From: CAVQBC01 sp963710665
GTDB lineage: Bacteria > Actinomycetota > Thermoleophilia > Solirubrobacterales > Solirubrobacteraceae
DNA length: 64,000 nucleotides
Assembly (NCBI GenBank): GCA_963710665.1
Contig: CAVQBC010000003.1
Span: 620,001 to 684,000, forward strand
Reading direction: 5' to 3'
The notes under the pieces were generated by a model. It saw only the letters and a list, made by a program, of their open reading frames with translations. It did not search any database and was not told the origin of the DNA. Of the stretch, positions 54,445 through 62,862 are shown piece after piece (within the stretch, counting starts at the first letter, position 1; each line of letters opens with the position of its first letter). The translations under genes and the position numbers were made by a program.

Positions 54445-55410
54445 ATGCCGGCGATGACCTACCTGCAGGCCATCTCCGACGCGATGCGCGTGGAGATGCG
54501 GGCCGACGAGCGCGTCTTCGTCATGGGCGAGGACATCGGGGTCTTCGGCGGGGCCTTCAAGGTCACCGACGGGTTCTTCGAGGAGTTCGGGGCGAAGCGC
54601 GTGATGGACACGCCGCTGGCCGAGTCGGCGATCATCGGGACCGCGGTCGGCGCGGCCGTGGAGGGCATGCGGCCGATCGCCGAGATGCAGTTCTCGGACT
54701 TCATCTCCTGCGGCTTCGACCAGCTCGTCAACGTCGCGGGCAAGATGTACTACCGCCAGGGGCTGTCGGTGAACCTCACCGTGCGCCTGCCCAGCGGCGG
54801 CGGGTTCTCCGGCGGGCCGTTCCACTCCCAGAACCCCGAGGCGTGGTTCATGCACGCGCCGGGGCTGAAGGTCGTCGCGCCGTCGACCGCGCCCGACGCC
54901 AAGGGCCTGCTGATCGCGGCGGTGCACGACCCCAACCCCGTGCTGTTCATGGAGCACAAGCACCTGTACCGCCGCGTCAAGGGCGAGGTGCCCGAGGGCC
55001 GCTACGAGACCCCGTTCACCGCGCGCGTCGCGCGCGAGGGCACCGACCTCGTGGTGATCGCCTACGGCGCGATGGTCCACACCGCGCTCGAGGCCACCGA
55101 GGACCTCGACGGCGCCTCGGTCGAGGTGCTCGACCTGCGCTCGCTGGTGCCGCTCGACGAGGAGGCGATCCTCGCGTCGGTGCGCAAGTGCTCGAAGGTC
55201 GTGATCGTCGACGAGGCGAACCTCACCTGCGCCGCCGGCGCCCAGGTCGCGGCGCTGATCGCCGAGCGGGGCTGGGAGGACCTCGACGGCCCGGTCGTGC
55301 GCGTCGCGACGCCGGACGTGCCGGTCCCGTTCTCCCCCACGCTCGAGCAGGCGGTCCTGCCGCAGGTCGACGACGTCAAGGAGGCGTGCCGTGAGCTCCT
55401 CGCCTACTGA
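54445..55410 (+). CDS. 2-Oxoacid dehydrogenase E1 beta subunit, second set
   Basis: The 321-residue partner of the preceding gene. Signatures: MTYLQAISDAMRVEMRADER, MGEDIGVFGGAFKVTDGFF, LAESAIIGTAVGAAVEGMRP, RLPSGGGFSGGPFHSQNPEA and the C-terminal VVIVDEANLTCAAGAQVAAL. Close to but distinct from the 39.1 kb beta subunit. Its last 20 bases overlap the E2 gene. Confidence 0.93.
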   Translation: MPAMTYLQAISDAMRVEMRADERVFVMGEDIGVFGGAFKVTDGFFEEFGAKRVMDTPLAESAIIGTAVGAAVEGMRPIAEMQFSDFISCGFDQLVNVAGKMYYRQGLSVNLTVRLPSGGGFSGGPFHSQNPEAWFMHAPGLKVVAPSTAPDAKGLLIAAVHDPNPVLFMEHKHLYRRVKGEVPEGRYETPFTARVAREGTDLVVIAYGAMVHTALEATEDLDGASVEVLDLRSLVPLDEEAILASVRKCSKVVIVDEANLTCAAGAQVAALIAERGWEDLDGPVVRVATPDVPVPFSPTLEQAVLPQVDDVKEACRELLAY

Positions 55411-56830
55411 GGGCGCCACCCTGGTCGACGTCACGATGCCCCAGATGGGCGTCTCGGTCGCCGAGGGCACGGTCATCGAGTGGCGTAAGCAGGTCGGCGA
55501 CTGGGTGCAGCGCGACGAGATCATCTGCGCGATCTCCACGGACAAGATCGACACCGACGTCGAGTCCCCCGCCACCGGGCGCGTCGGCGAGATCGTGGTC
55601 CAGGTGGGCGAGACGGTCGACGTCGGCACGGTGCTCGCGCGGATCGCCACCGACGCGCGTCCGGGCGAGGCGCACCGCTCGGAGAACTCCCATCAGGGCA
55701 ACGCGTCGGCCGGGGCGGGCGCGGCGGCCACCGGGACCGGCGAGGCCACGGCCGCGCTCGAGGCGCCGGGCGCCGCGGGGGAGCTCCAGGGGGACACCAC
55801 CGAGGCCGTCAACGAGGGCAGCGCCCAGGCCGCCGCCGGCCGCCGCGGCGCCGGCGGCGCCCGGCGCTACTCGCCGGTCGTGCGGCGGATCGCCGCCGAG
55901 CACGGGATCGACCTCGAGCGCGTGCAGGGCACCGGCCGCGGCGGGCGGGTGCGCAAGCAGGACGTGTTGGCCGTCCTCGGCGCCGCCGCCACTCCGGAGG
56001 CGGCGCCCGAGCCGCCGATGCACATCGAGAGCCCGTACCGGCCCGATGCCCCGGTCCCGCCGCGCCCGCGCGCGCCGCGGTTCGGGGCGCCGCCGGAGCC
56101 GGAGCCGGCGCCCGCGCCGGCGGCGCCGCCGCCCTCCGTCGCGGCCGCCGATGCCGGGGCCGTGCACAGCGCGCCGCTGTCGCGGATACGCGAGTCGATC
56201 GGGCGCCACATGCTGCAGTCGCTGCAGACGGCGGCGACCTGCACGACGGTGATCGAGGCCGACATGAGCCGCGTGGCCGCGGCCCGCACGCGCTCGGGGC
56301 TGACGTGGCTGCCCTACATGGCGCGCGCGACGGTCGAGACGCTGCGGGAGATGCCGGCGCTCAACGCGACGCTCGAGGACACCACGCTCACGCGCTACGA
56401 CGCGGTCCATCTCGGCATCGCGGTCTCGCTCGGCGAGGAGGGCCTGATCGTGCCGGTGATCCGCGACGCCCAGAACCTCAGCGTCGAGGGCCTGGCCGAG
56501 GAGATCCGGGGGATGGCGCGGCGGGCGCGGGCCGGCGAGCTCACCGCCGACCAGGTGCGCGGCGGGACGTTCACGATCACCAACCCCGGTGGCTACGGCT
56601 CGATCATCGCCACTCCGGTCATCAACCAGCCGCAGGTGGCGATCCTCGACACCGAGGCCGTCGTCAAGCGCCCCGTGGTGGTGACCGACGAGCTCGGCAA
56701 CGACTCGATCGCGATCCGCCACATGACCTACCTGTGCATGTCGTGGGACCACCGCGCGCTGGACGGCGCGCTCGCCGCGCAGTTCCTCGCCGCGCTGCGA
56801 GACCGCCTCGAGCGCTGGCCGCTCGACTGA
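55391..56830 (+). CDS. Dihydrolipoamide acyltransferase (E2), second set
   Basis: E2 core of the second complex, 479 residues from GTG 55391. One lipoyl domain (Lys52 in AISTDKIDTD), a Gly/Ala linker (~95-155), E1/E3-binding domain (YSPVVRRIAAEHGIDLERVQ), a Pro-rich linker and the catalytic domain ending CMSWDHRALDGALAAQFL, with the standard HRxxDG. Branched-chain or generic 2-oxoacid dehydrogenase type is suggested by DKIDTD, a BCKD/OGDH-like lipoyl motif, as opposed to DKAN in the first E2. Confidence 0.94.
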   Translation: MSSSPTEGATLVDVTMPQMGVSVAEGTVIEWRKQVGDWVQRDEIICAISTDKIDTDVESPATGRVGEIVVQVGETVDVGTVLARIATDARPGEAHRSENSHQGNASAGAGAAATGTGEATAALEAPGAAGELQGDTTEAVNEGSAQAAAGRRGAGGARRYSPVVRRIAAEHGIDLERVQGTGRGGRVRKQDVLAVLGAAATPEAAPEPPMHIESPYRPDAPVPPRPRAPRFGAPPEPEPAPAPAAPPPSVAAADAGAVHSAPLSRIRESIGRHMLQSLQTAATCTTVIEADMSRVAAARTRSGLTWLPYMARATVETLREMPALNATLEDTTLTRYDAVHLGIAVSLGEEGLIVPVIRDAQNLSVEGLAEEIRGMARRARAGELTADQVRGGTFTITNPGGYGSIIATPVINQPQVAILDTEAVVKRPVVVTDELGNDSIAIRHMTYLCMSWDHRALDGALAAQFLAALRDRLERWPLD

Positions 56831-57085
56831 GCGGCCGATTCGCGGGCGGGCCCGGCCATCCTTGGGTCAGGGGATGACCGGGCCCGCGCCACGCACGGCA
56901 GGCCGGCCTGGTCGAGGAGGAGGGAAGGACGCAGGCAGGACGGTCCGGGGCAGCCGAGCCGTCGAAGCCCGCCGTCCTTCACGACGGTAGCGGCGGCCGG
57001 CGTGCGCCGGGACGGGAGTTCACATCCCGGTCACCGGGCGCCTGGTGGGGCCGGCGGGACGGGCGGGGGCCGTATCCTTGGCGGC
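56831..57085. other. Intergenic stretch between E2 and lipB
   Basis: The 255-base gap contains several GC-rich inverted repeats, a GCCGTC...GACGG pair near 56970-56990, and a GAGGAGGAGGG purine tract at ~56917. No open frame, tRNA or confidently recognisable riboswitch. Likely holds the promoter and 5' leader of lipB. See the rejected list for a weak resemblance to a c-di-GMP-I motif. Confidence 0.5.
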
Positions 57086-57784
57086 GTGACCGACGAGCTG
57101 TGGGTCTGCCACCTCGGCCAGGTCGAGTACCGGGCGGGGGTCGAGCTCCAGGAGGAGCTCCGCGCGCGGGTGCAGGCGGGCGAGCAGCCGGAGACGCTGC
57201 TGCTCCTCGAGCACCCGCCGGTCTACACGCTCGGTCGCCGCTCGGACGCCGGCGACCTCCCGCTCGGCGAGGAGTGGGCCCGCGAGCGCGGCATCGACGT
57301 CGTGCGCACCGACCGCGGCGGCAAGCTCACCTACCACGGCCCCGGCCAGCTCGTGGGCTACCCGATCATGCGCGTCGGCGACGTCCTCGAGTACCTGCGC
57401 ACGATCGAGTCCGCGATCGTCGCGGCGCTCGCTGGCGAGGGCCTCGCCGCCGGCCCCCGCGAGGGCGCGCGCCTGCGCGACCGCCTGACCGGCGTCTGGG
57501 TCGAGGACCGCAAGATCGCCTCGATCGGCGTGCACCTCTCCCGCGGCGTGAGCACCCACGGCTTCGCGGTCAACGTCGACAACGACCTGGCCCCGTTCGA
57601 GTGGGTCGTGCCGTGCGGCCTGAGCGGCGTGCGGATGACCTCGGTGGCCGCCGAGACCGGCCGCACCGACTGCCTCGGCCCCTTCCGCACGCGGGTCGCG
57701 CAGCACTTCTGCGAGGCGTTCGGCCGCCCGGCGCGCGAGGTCGCCCCGGACCGCCTCGGCGCGGCCGCGCCGCTCGCAGCCTGA
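57086..57784 (+). CDS. lipB: Octanoyl-[acyl-carrier protein]-protein N-octanoyltransferase
   Basis: Transfers octanoate from ACP to E2 lipoyl domains, the first step of lipoate synthesis. The 232-residue protein has LLLEHPPVYTLGRRSD, RGGKLTYHGPGQLVGYPI, the catalytic Lys in VWVEDRKIASIG and the acyl-binding Cys in VVPCGLSGVRMTSV. The start is GTG 57086 (VTDELWVCHLGQVEY); the longer frame upstream is non-conserved. lipA lies 1.9 kb downstream on the same strand, and E2 genes are upstream, so the pathway is co-located. Confidence 0.96.
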   Translation: MTDELWVCHLGQVEYRAGVELQEELRARVQAGEQPETLLLLEHPPVYTLGRRSDAGDLPLGEEWARERGIDVVRTDRGGKLTYHGPGQLVGYPIMRVGDVLEYLRTIESAIVAALAGEGLAAGPREGARLRDRLTGVWVEDRKIASIGVHLSRGVSTHGFAVNVDNDLAPFEWVVPCGLSGVRMTSVAAETGRTDCLGPFRTRVAQHFCEAFGRPAREVAPDRLGAAAPLAA

Positions 57785-57829
57785 GCCGCCGGGGGGCGGA
57801 TCGCTTCGTCCGCCCGCCTACGACTCACG

Positions 57830-58105
57830 ATGGACGCGCACATCGTTGCCTGGATCGCGGGGGCGCCGGCGGCGATCGCAACCGCCTCCGTGGCGACGCG
57901 GGCCCAGCTGCTTCCCGACGTGATCGACATCTCCTCCATTCCCACCGGCTCAGGCGTGCTGAGCCTGGCGCTCGTGTCCTACGGCGCGCTCCGCCGCTTC
58001 GACCCCGACCGCATGGCCCGCCTGTCCCTGTTGGGCACGCTCTTGGGCGGGCTTATCACCTCCGCCGTGCTGCTGATCGCCCTTATCGCGGGTGTAATCT
58101 CGTAG
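57830..58105 (+). CDS. Small hypothetical membrane protein
   Basis: A 91-residue protein with an N-terminal hydrophobic stretch (HIVAWIAGAPAAIATASV) and a C-terminal helix (LLGTLLGGLITSAVLLIALIA). ATG at 57830. Not recognised as any family. It precedes another tiny membrane gene by 2 bases, so the two are probably co-transcribed. Confidence 0.6.
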   Translation: MDAHIVAWIAGAPAAIATASVATRAQLLPDVIDISSIPTGSGVLSLALVSYGALRRFDPDRMARLSLLGTLLGGLITSAVLLIALIAGVIS

Positions 58106-58107
58106 CG

Positions 58108-58290
58108 ATGCTGCGCGCATTCATGCCCTACATCGTCCTCGCCTTCCTGATCGAGGCGGCGGGGTTCGCCGCGTACGCGCTCGGCAAACCGGCGTGGGTG
58201 TTCTACGCGTCGATGCTCGTGGCCGCGCTGGCGCTGCTGCCGGGTGTCGAGCGCTGGGAGCGCCGGGACCGCGGTCCACGTTCCTCGTAG
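58108..58290 (+). CDS. Small two-helix membrane protein
   Basis: A 60-residue product, MLRAFMPYIVLAFLIEAAGF then WVFYASMLVAALALLPGVE, with a basic C-terminus (ERRDRGPRSS). Typical of short actinobacterial membrane proteins. Tight linkage to the previous gene supports it being real; function unknown. Confidence 0.55.
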   Translation: MLRAFMPYIVLAFLIEAAGFAAYALGKPAWVFYASMLVAALALLPGVERWERRDRGPRSS

Positions 58291-58350
58291 GCGGAGCAAC
58301 GACAGTTCCGTCGTAGGCTGGCGGCTGGCGGCCCACGACGAGGAGGCCAG

Positions 58351-59190
58351 ATGGAGTTCGGGCTGATGATGTTCCCCAGCGACGAGGCGGTGGACCCGGT
58401 GACGCTCGGGCGAGCCGCCGAGGACGCCGGGTTCGAGTCGCTGTTCTTCCCCGAGCACACGCACATCCCGGCGAGCCGGGAGTCGGCGTGGCCCGGCGGG
58501 GACGAGCTGCCGCGCGAGTACAGCCACCTCTACGACCCGTTCGTGGCGCTGTCGGCGGTCGCCGCGCGGACGGAGCGGCTGCGGATCGGGACCGGGATCT
58601 GCCTGGTGGTCGAGCGCGACCCGATCACGCTGGCCAAGGAGGTCGCGAGCCTCGACCGGCTGTCGGGCGGGCGGTTCGAGCTCGGGATCGGCGCTGGCTG
58701 GAACCGCGAGGAGATGCGCCACCACGGGACCGACCCGCGCGTGCGCATGGCGGTGATGCGCGAGCGCGTGCTGGCGATGCGCGAGATCTGGACGCGGGAC
58801 GAGCCCGAGTTCCACGGCGAGCACGTCGACTTCGACCCGTTGTGGTCGTGGCCCAAGCCGGTCCAGCAACCGCACCCGCCGGTGCTCGTGGGCGGAGACG
58901 GCCCGACCGTGTTCGACCGGGTGCTCGAGTACGGGGACGCGTGGTTCCCCAACACGCGCGACATCGAGGGCCTGCCGCGCCGCATCGCGGAGCTGCGCCG
59001 GCGCGGCGCGGAGTCCGGGCGCGAGCGGATCCCGGTGACCTACTTCGGCGCCCGCCCGGACGACGGCGTCGTCGACGCGCTGCGGCGCGCCGGCGTGGAC
59101 CGGACGCTGCTGCGCCTGGCGCCCGAGCCCGCGGAGCGGGCGCTGCCGAACGTCGAGCGCCTCGGCGAGCTCGCGCAACGGCACCGCTGA
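58351..59190 (+). CDS. LLM-class flavin-dependent oxidoreductase, F420-type
   Basis: Luciferase-like monooxygenase family protein of 279 residues, of the type that uses F420 or FMN. It starts MEFGLMMFPSDEAVDPVTL, has LFFPEHTHIPASRESAW (the HxH-like F420-associated segment), IGTGICLVVERDPITLAKEV and GAGWNREEMRHHG, RMAVMRERVLAMREIW. The bulge after strand 3 and the GAGW motif are family markers. Substrate unknown. The next gene starts 1 base after its stop and is also an F420-type enzyme. Confidence 0.9.
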   Translation: MEFGLMMFPSDEAVDPVTLGRAAEDAGFESLFFPEHTHIPASRESAWPGGDELPREYSHLYDPFVALSAVAARTERLRIGTGICLVVERDPITLAKEVASLDRLSGGRFELGIGAGWNREEMRHHGTDPRVRMAVMRERVLAMREIWTRDEPEFHGEHVDFDPLWSWPKPVQQPHPPVLVGGDGPTVFDRVLEYGDAWFPNTRDIEGLPRRIAELRRRGAESGRERIPVTYFGARPDDGVVDALRRAGVDRTLLRLAPEPAERALPNVERLGELAQRHR

Positions 59191-59191
59191 C

Positions 59192-59641
59192 ATGACGACC
59201 GCCGACTGGCGCCGCGCCCGCGCCGCCGCGGCGCGCGTCGGGCACCTGGCCACGGTGACGCCGGAGGGGCGCCCGCACGTCGTCGCGTGCACCTTCGCGC
59301 TCGAGGGCGACCGGGTGTGGACGGCGGTCGACGCCAAGCCGAAGGCGACCCGGCGCCTCCAGCGGCTGGCCAACCTGCGCGCGCACCCGCGGGCGAGCCT
59401 GCTCGTCGACCACTACGAGGAGGACTGGACGCGGCTGTGGTGGATCCGCATGGACGGCCCGGCGCGCATCCACGAGGACGGCCCCGAGCGGGAGCGGGGG
59501 ATCGCCGCGCTGGTGGTCAAGTACGAGCAGTACGCCGCCACGCCGCCGCCCGGACCCGTGATCGCGCTCGACGTGGAGCGCTGGACGGGCTGGACGGGCG
59601 GGGTGGGTGGGGACGGTGTCACGGTACCCTCCGAGGCGTGA
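59192..59641 (+). CDS. PPOX-class F420-dependent protein
   Basis: A 149-residue split-barrel flavin/deazaflavin-binding protein. Signatures: VGHLATVTPEGRPHVVACTF, TRRLQRLANLRAHPRASLLV with DHYEEDWTRLWWIRMDGPA, the last being characteristic of the TIGR03668 group. The paired arrangement with the LLM enzyme supports F420 use in this organism, by inference. It overlaps lipA by 4 bases. Confidence 0.88.
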   Translation: MTTADWRRARAAAARVGHLATVTPEGRPHVVACTFALEGDRVWTAVDAKPKATRRLQRLANLRAHPRASLLVDHYEEDWTRLWWIRMDGPARIHEDGPERERGIAALVVKYEQYAATPPPGPVIALDVERWTGWTGGVGGDGVTVPSEA

Positions 59642-61095
59642 GCACCCCCGCCGAGCGCATCCACGTCACCCGCTCGCGGGCCAACCCCGGCGGGATGGAC
59701 GTCCGCAAGGTCCTCGGCACGAAGACCGAGCCCTACCGCGGCCGCAAGCCGCCGTGGTTCAAGGTGCCCCCGCCCGGCGGTCCGCGCTACCGCGAGCTGA
59801 CCGACATGATCAGCCGCGAGGAGCTGCACACGGTCTGCCAGGAGGCGGCGTGCCCGAACGTCGGCGAGTGCTGGGAGCGCGGCACGGCCACGTTCATGAT
59901 CCTCGGCGACACCTGCACGCGCCGCTGCGGGTTCTGCAACGTCAAGACCGGCAAGCCGACCTGGAACGACCCGCTCGAGCCGCTGCGGGTCGCGCGCAGC
60001 GTCGCGCGCATGGGGCTGCGCCACGCGGTCATCACCAGCGTCGACCGCGACGACCTGCCCGACTACGGCGCCTCCGCCTTCGTCGGCGTGATCCGCTCGA
60101 TCCGCGGGCAGGCGCCGGAGTGCCGTGTCGAGGTCCTCACGCCCGACTTCCGCGGCGAGGAGATGCCGCTCGCCAAGGTCATCGCCGAGCGTCCCGACGT
60201 GTTCAACCACAACGTCGAGGTCGCCCCGCGGCTGTACCCGGTCGCGCGCCGGGGCTCGCGCTGGGAGCGCTCGCTGCGCGTCCTGCGCAACGCCAAGGAG
60301 ATGGGCGGCGACGAGGTCGTGACGAAGTCCGGCCTCATGGTCGGCCTCGGTGAGACCCACGAGGAGATGGTCGAGGCGTTCGGCATGCTGCGCGAGCACC
60401 ACGTGCAGGTGCTGACCGTCGGCCAGTACCTGCGCCCCACCGAGCGCCACCTGCCGGTCGTGCGCTACTGGCACCCCGACGAGTTCGCGGCGCTCGAGCG
60501 CGCCGCCTACGACCTGGGGTTCGAGCACATCGCCGCCGGGCCGCTCGTGCGCTCGAGCTACCACGCGGACGAGCACGTGCCACAGCCGCAGCCGGGCGCG
60601 GGCCCGCTGGCGGCGACCACTAGGTGGTTGATTCCGCGGCCCTGCGGTCGACTGGTGGATGCCCCGTGGATGCCGGGCGCCGCACGCACGAGGGGCACAG
60701 TGGCCGTGGCCACGGGCCCCTCGGGCGGGGGGCGATCCGGCGCCGCGGGGCGCCGCCAGGCGATCGTAGGGTCGTGGAATCAACCACCTAGCCCGCGGGC
60801 TCAACTTTCGCCGCCTCCCGCCGATCCCAGGGAGGTGCGCGGCCAGGCGCGCACCACGCCGGCGCCCCGCCGGTCGCCGAGCCGGCCGGCGACCGGCGGG
60901 AGAAACCCCCTCCCGCACGAAGCGCCGCGACGACGCGGGTTCGCGCCCGAGCGCGGCCGCCCGGGCCGCTACCGTTCCGGCTCGGCTTGTTTCCTCTCAG
61001 GGACAATGTGCCGACGCAGCGGACGCCGGTCCTCACGGTCACGCTGGTCGTCGTCAACGTCCTCGCCTACTTCTTCTGGCAGCACGGTGGGCTGA
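59638..61095 (+). CDS. lipA: Lipoyl synthase, open frame extended through a palindromic element
   Basis: Radical SAM enzyme inserting two sulfurs into octanoyl-E2. GTG start 59638. It has the auxiliary cluster motif CQEAACPNVGEC, the radical SAM motif CTRRCGFC and the C-terminal RSSYHA. Usual LipA proteins are about 300-330 residues, which would end near 60620. Here no stop occurs there: the frame runs through the inverted-repeat element at 60620-60791 to 61095, adding ~158 residues of low-complexity Arg/Pro-rich sequence and overlapping the rhomboid gene by 109 bases. The TAG inside CTAGG is out of frame. Either an element insertion removed the stop or the tail is real; the catalytic part is intact. 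Confidence 0.93.
   Translation: MSTPAERIHVTRSRANPGGMDVRKVLGTKTEPYRGRKPPWFKVPPPGGPRYRELTDMISREELHTVCQEAACPNVGECWERGTATFMILGDTCTRRCGFCNVKTGKPTWNDPLEPLRVARSVARMGLRHAVITSVDRDDLPDYGASAFVGVIRSIRGQAPECRVEVLTPDFRGEEMPLAKVIAERPDVFNHNVEVAPRLYPVARRGSRWERSLRVLRNAKEMGGDEVVTKSGLMVGLGETHEEMVEAFGMLREHHVQVLTVGQYLRPTERHLPVVRYWHPDEFAALERAAYDLGFEHIAAGPLVRSSYHADEHVPQPQPGAGPLAATTRWLIPRPCGRLVDAPWMPGAARTRGTVAVATGPSGGGRSGAAGRRQAIVGSWNQPPSPRAQLSPPPADPREVRGQARTTPAPRRSPSRPATGGRNPLPHEAPRRRGFAPERGRPGRYRSGSACFLSGTMCRRSGRRSSRSRWSSSTSSPTSSGSTVG
60620..60791. repeat. 172-bp imperfect palindromic element
   Basis: The ends CTAGGTGGTTGATTCC (60620-60635) and its exact complement (60776-60791) are 16-bp perfect inverted repeats. 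Further inward the arms stay partly complementary (CCCT-CG-TCG-CTGG-GG pattern), and the centre near 60690-60725 has GAGGGGC/GCCCCTC and GTGGCC/GGCCAC pairings. The whole unit can fold as one long hairpin. Sharp AT-rich tips in GC-rich DNA suggest a small mobile or REP-like element rather than a simple terminator. No transposase is nearby. Confidence 0.8.
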
Positions 61096-61787
61096 CGCTC
61101 GGCGAGCCGACCTCGCCGCAGTTCCTGAACAACCTCGTCGACTGGGCGGCGATCCCGTACGAGATCACGCACCCCGACGTGCATTGCGACCTCGCCAACG
61201 GCGGCGCCGTGGAGTGCTTCCGGGGGCCAGGAGCCGACCAGCCGCCCACGTGGATCACGCCCTTCACGGCGATGTTCATGCACGGCGGACTGCTGCACCT
61301 CGGCGGCAACATGCTGTTCCTGTGGATCTTCGGGAACAACATCGAGGACTGCCTCGGCCCCATTCGGTTTATCGTGTTCTACCTTCTGGGGGGTCTGGCG
61401 GCGATGGCGTTGCAGGTCGCGATCGCGCCGGACGCTGCAGTGCCGACGATCGGGGCCTCGGGAGCGATCGCCGGCGTGCTGGGGGGTTATCTCGTGCTCT
61501 TCCCACGAGCTCGGGTGCTGACGCTGATCTTCATCGTGTTCTTCTTCACGTTCATCGAGCTGCCGGCGATGCTGCTGCTCGGGTTCTGGTTCCTGACCCA
61601 GCTGATCTTCGGGTACCTCGACGTCGCCAGCCCCACGGGCGGCGCCAGCGGCGTGGCCTACTTCGCCCACGTCGGCGGCTTCGTGTTCGGGATCGTCGCG
61701 ATCCGGCTGTTCGCGCCGCGGCGCAAGCGTGAGGCCAAGCTCGCGGCGGGCTGGCGGGCGCCCCCCACCGGGCGGAGCGTCCGCTGA
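60987..61787 (+). CDS. Rhomboid family intramembrane serine protease
   Basis: A 266-residue membrane protease. Six hydrophobic segments; catalytic serine in GASGAIAGVLGG (residue ~157) and His in AYFAHVGGFVFGIV; also LGGNMLFLWIFGNNIED with the conserved Asn and HxxxN-type loop. The start is TTG 60987 (MFPLRDNVPTQRTPVLTVTL), the normal rhomboid N-terminus. A 38-residue loop after helix 1 carries two cysteines. It overlaps the D-Ala-D-Ala carboxypeptidase start (TGATG). Confidence 0.93.
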   Translation: MFPLRDNVPTQRTPVLTVTLVVVNVLAYFFWQHGGLTLGEPTSPQFLNNLVDWAAIPYEITHPDVHCDLANGGAVECFRGPGADQPPTWITPFTAMFMHGGLLHLGGNMLFLWIFGNNIEDCLGPIRFIVFYLLGGLAAMALQVAIAPDAAVPTIGASGAIAGVLGGYLVLFPRARVLTLIFIVFFFTFIELPAMLLLGFWFLTQLIFGYLDVASPTGGASGVAYFAHVGGFVFGIVAIRLFAPRRKREAKLAAGWRAPPTGRSVR

Positions 61788-62821
61788 TGCCCTACACGCT
61801 CTTCCAGGGCGGCCGGAAGCGGCAGAGCGGCTGGCTGCGCGCGGTCCTCGCCTGCGTGACCGTCGCCGTCTGCGCCGCGGGCGGGCTGCTGCTCTTCCTC
61901 GGCGAGACCCGCTGGTCGGGCCGGCCCGACCGCGGCGGGACGCGCACCGGGGAGGCGACCCCGACCGTGCCGCGCCAGCTCCGGCCGGCGCCCGCCCCGC
62001 TGGCCGGCGGCGGGACGGCGCTCTCCCCGCTCGCGGTGCGCCTCGACGACCCGCAGGATCGCGTACACCTGCGCTTCAAGCGCCAGCCCCGCTCGGGGCT
62101 GCTGTTCGACCTCGACACCGGGCGCGTCCTGTGGCGGCGCGACCCCACGCGCGTGCTGCCGATCGCGTCGCTGACCAAGATGATGACCGCGCTCGTCGTC
62201 GCCGACCGGGTCCCGCGCGGCGCCAAGGTGAAGATCACCAAGGAGGCGCTGCACTCCAAGGGCTCGGCCGTCGGGGTGCTGCCTCGCAACAAGTGGATCG
62301 GCGTCAACACGATGCTCCACGGGCTGCTGCTGCCCTCGGGCAACGACGCCGCGATCGCGCTCGCCCAGCGGGCGGCGGGCACCGTGCCGAAGTTCGTCAG
62401 GCTCATGAACCGCAAGGCCCGGTCGCTCGGCCTCACGTGCACGCGCTTCTCGTCGCCCCACGGCTACAAGAACCGCGGCAACCACTCCTGCGCGGCCGAC
62501 CTCGCGGCGATCGGGCGGGCGGTCCTGCGCAGCCCGCGCCTGGCACGGATCGTCAAGCGGCGACAGGCGGTGCTGCCGTTCCCGATCAAGGGCCGCAAGA
62601 TCTTCCTCTACAACAACAACCCGCTGCTGCGCACCGGCTATCCCGGGACCACGGGCGTGAAGACCGGCTTCACGGACGCGGCGGGCCTCTGCCTGGTGGC
62701 GAGCGCCCGCCGCGGGCGCGTGCGCCTCGGGGTCGTGCTGCTGCACTCGGTCAACCCCGGGGACCAGGCGCGGAAGCTGCTCGACCGCGGGTTCGCGTTC
62801 GCCAGACGCTCGGCGGGCTGA
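61787..62821 (+). CDS. D-alanyl-D-alanine carboxypeptidase (peptidase S11)
   Basis: Penicillin-binding protein type carboxypeptidase trimming peptidoglycan peptides, 344 residues. An N-terminal membrane anchor (VLACVTVAVCAAGGLLLFL), then SxxK SLTK near residue 127, SGN motif LPSGNDAAIALAQ, and KTG motif GVKTGFTDAAG. It is followed by LVASARRGRVRLGVVLL, the usual end of the catalytic domain; the DacA C-terminal beta domain is absent. Acts on the outer face of the membrane. Confidence 0.93.
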   Translation: MPYTLFQGGRKRQSGWLRAVLACVTVAVCAAGGLLLFLGETRWSGRPDRGGTRTGEATPTVPRQLRPAPAPLAGGGTALSPLAVRLDDPQDRVHLRFKRQPRSGLLFDLDTGRVLWRRDPTRVLPIASLTKMMTALVVADRVPRGAKVKITKEALHSKGSAVGVLPRNKWIGVNTMLHGLLLPSGNDAAIALAQRAAGTVPKFVRLMNRKARSLGLTCTRFSSPHGYKNRGNHSCAADLAAIGRAVLRSPRLARIVKRRQAVLPFPIKGRKIFLYNNNPLLRTGYPGTTGVKTGFTDAAGLCLVASARRGRVRLGVVLLHSVNPGDQARKLLDRGFAFARRSAG

Positions 62822-62862
62822 CGGGTCCGTCCATCTCGGCGCGGCGTCCGTATCCGTACCGA

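Noticed and set aside
56890..56970. Resemblance to a c-di-GMP-I (GEMM) riboswitch upstream of lipB (CACGCACGGC, then GGACGCAGG)
   Set aside because: The conserved adenosines of GGCAAACC and GGACGCAAAGCC are replaced by G and no tetraloop receptor pattern is seen; a covariance search would be needed.
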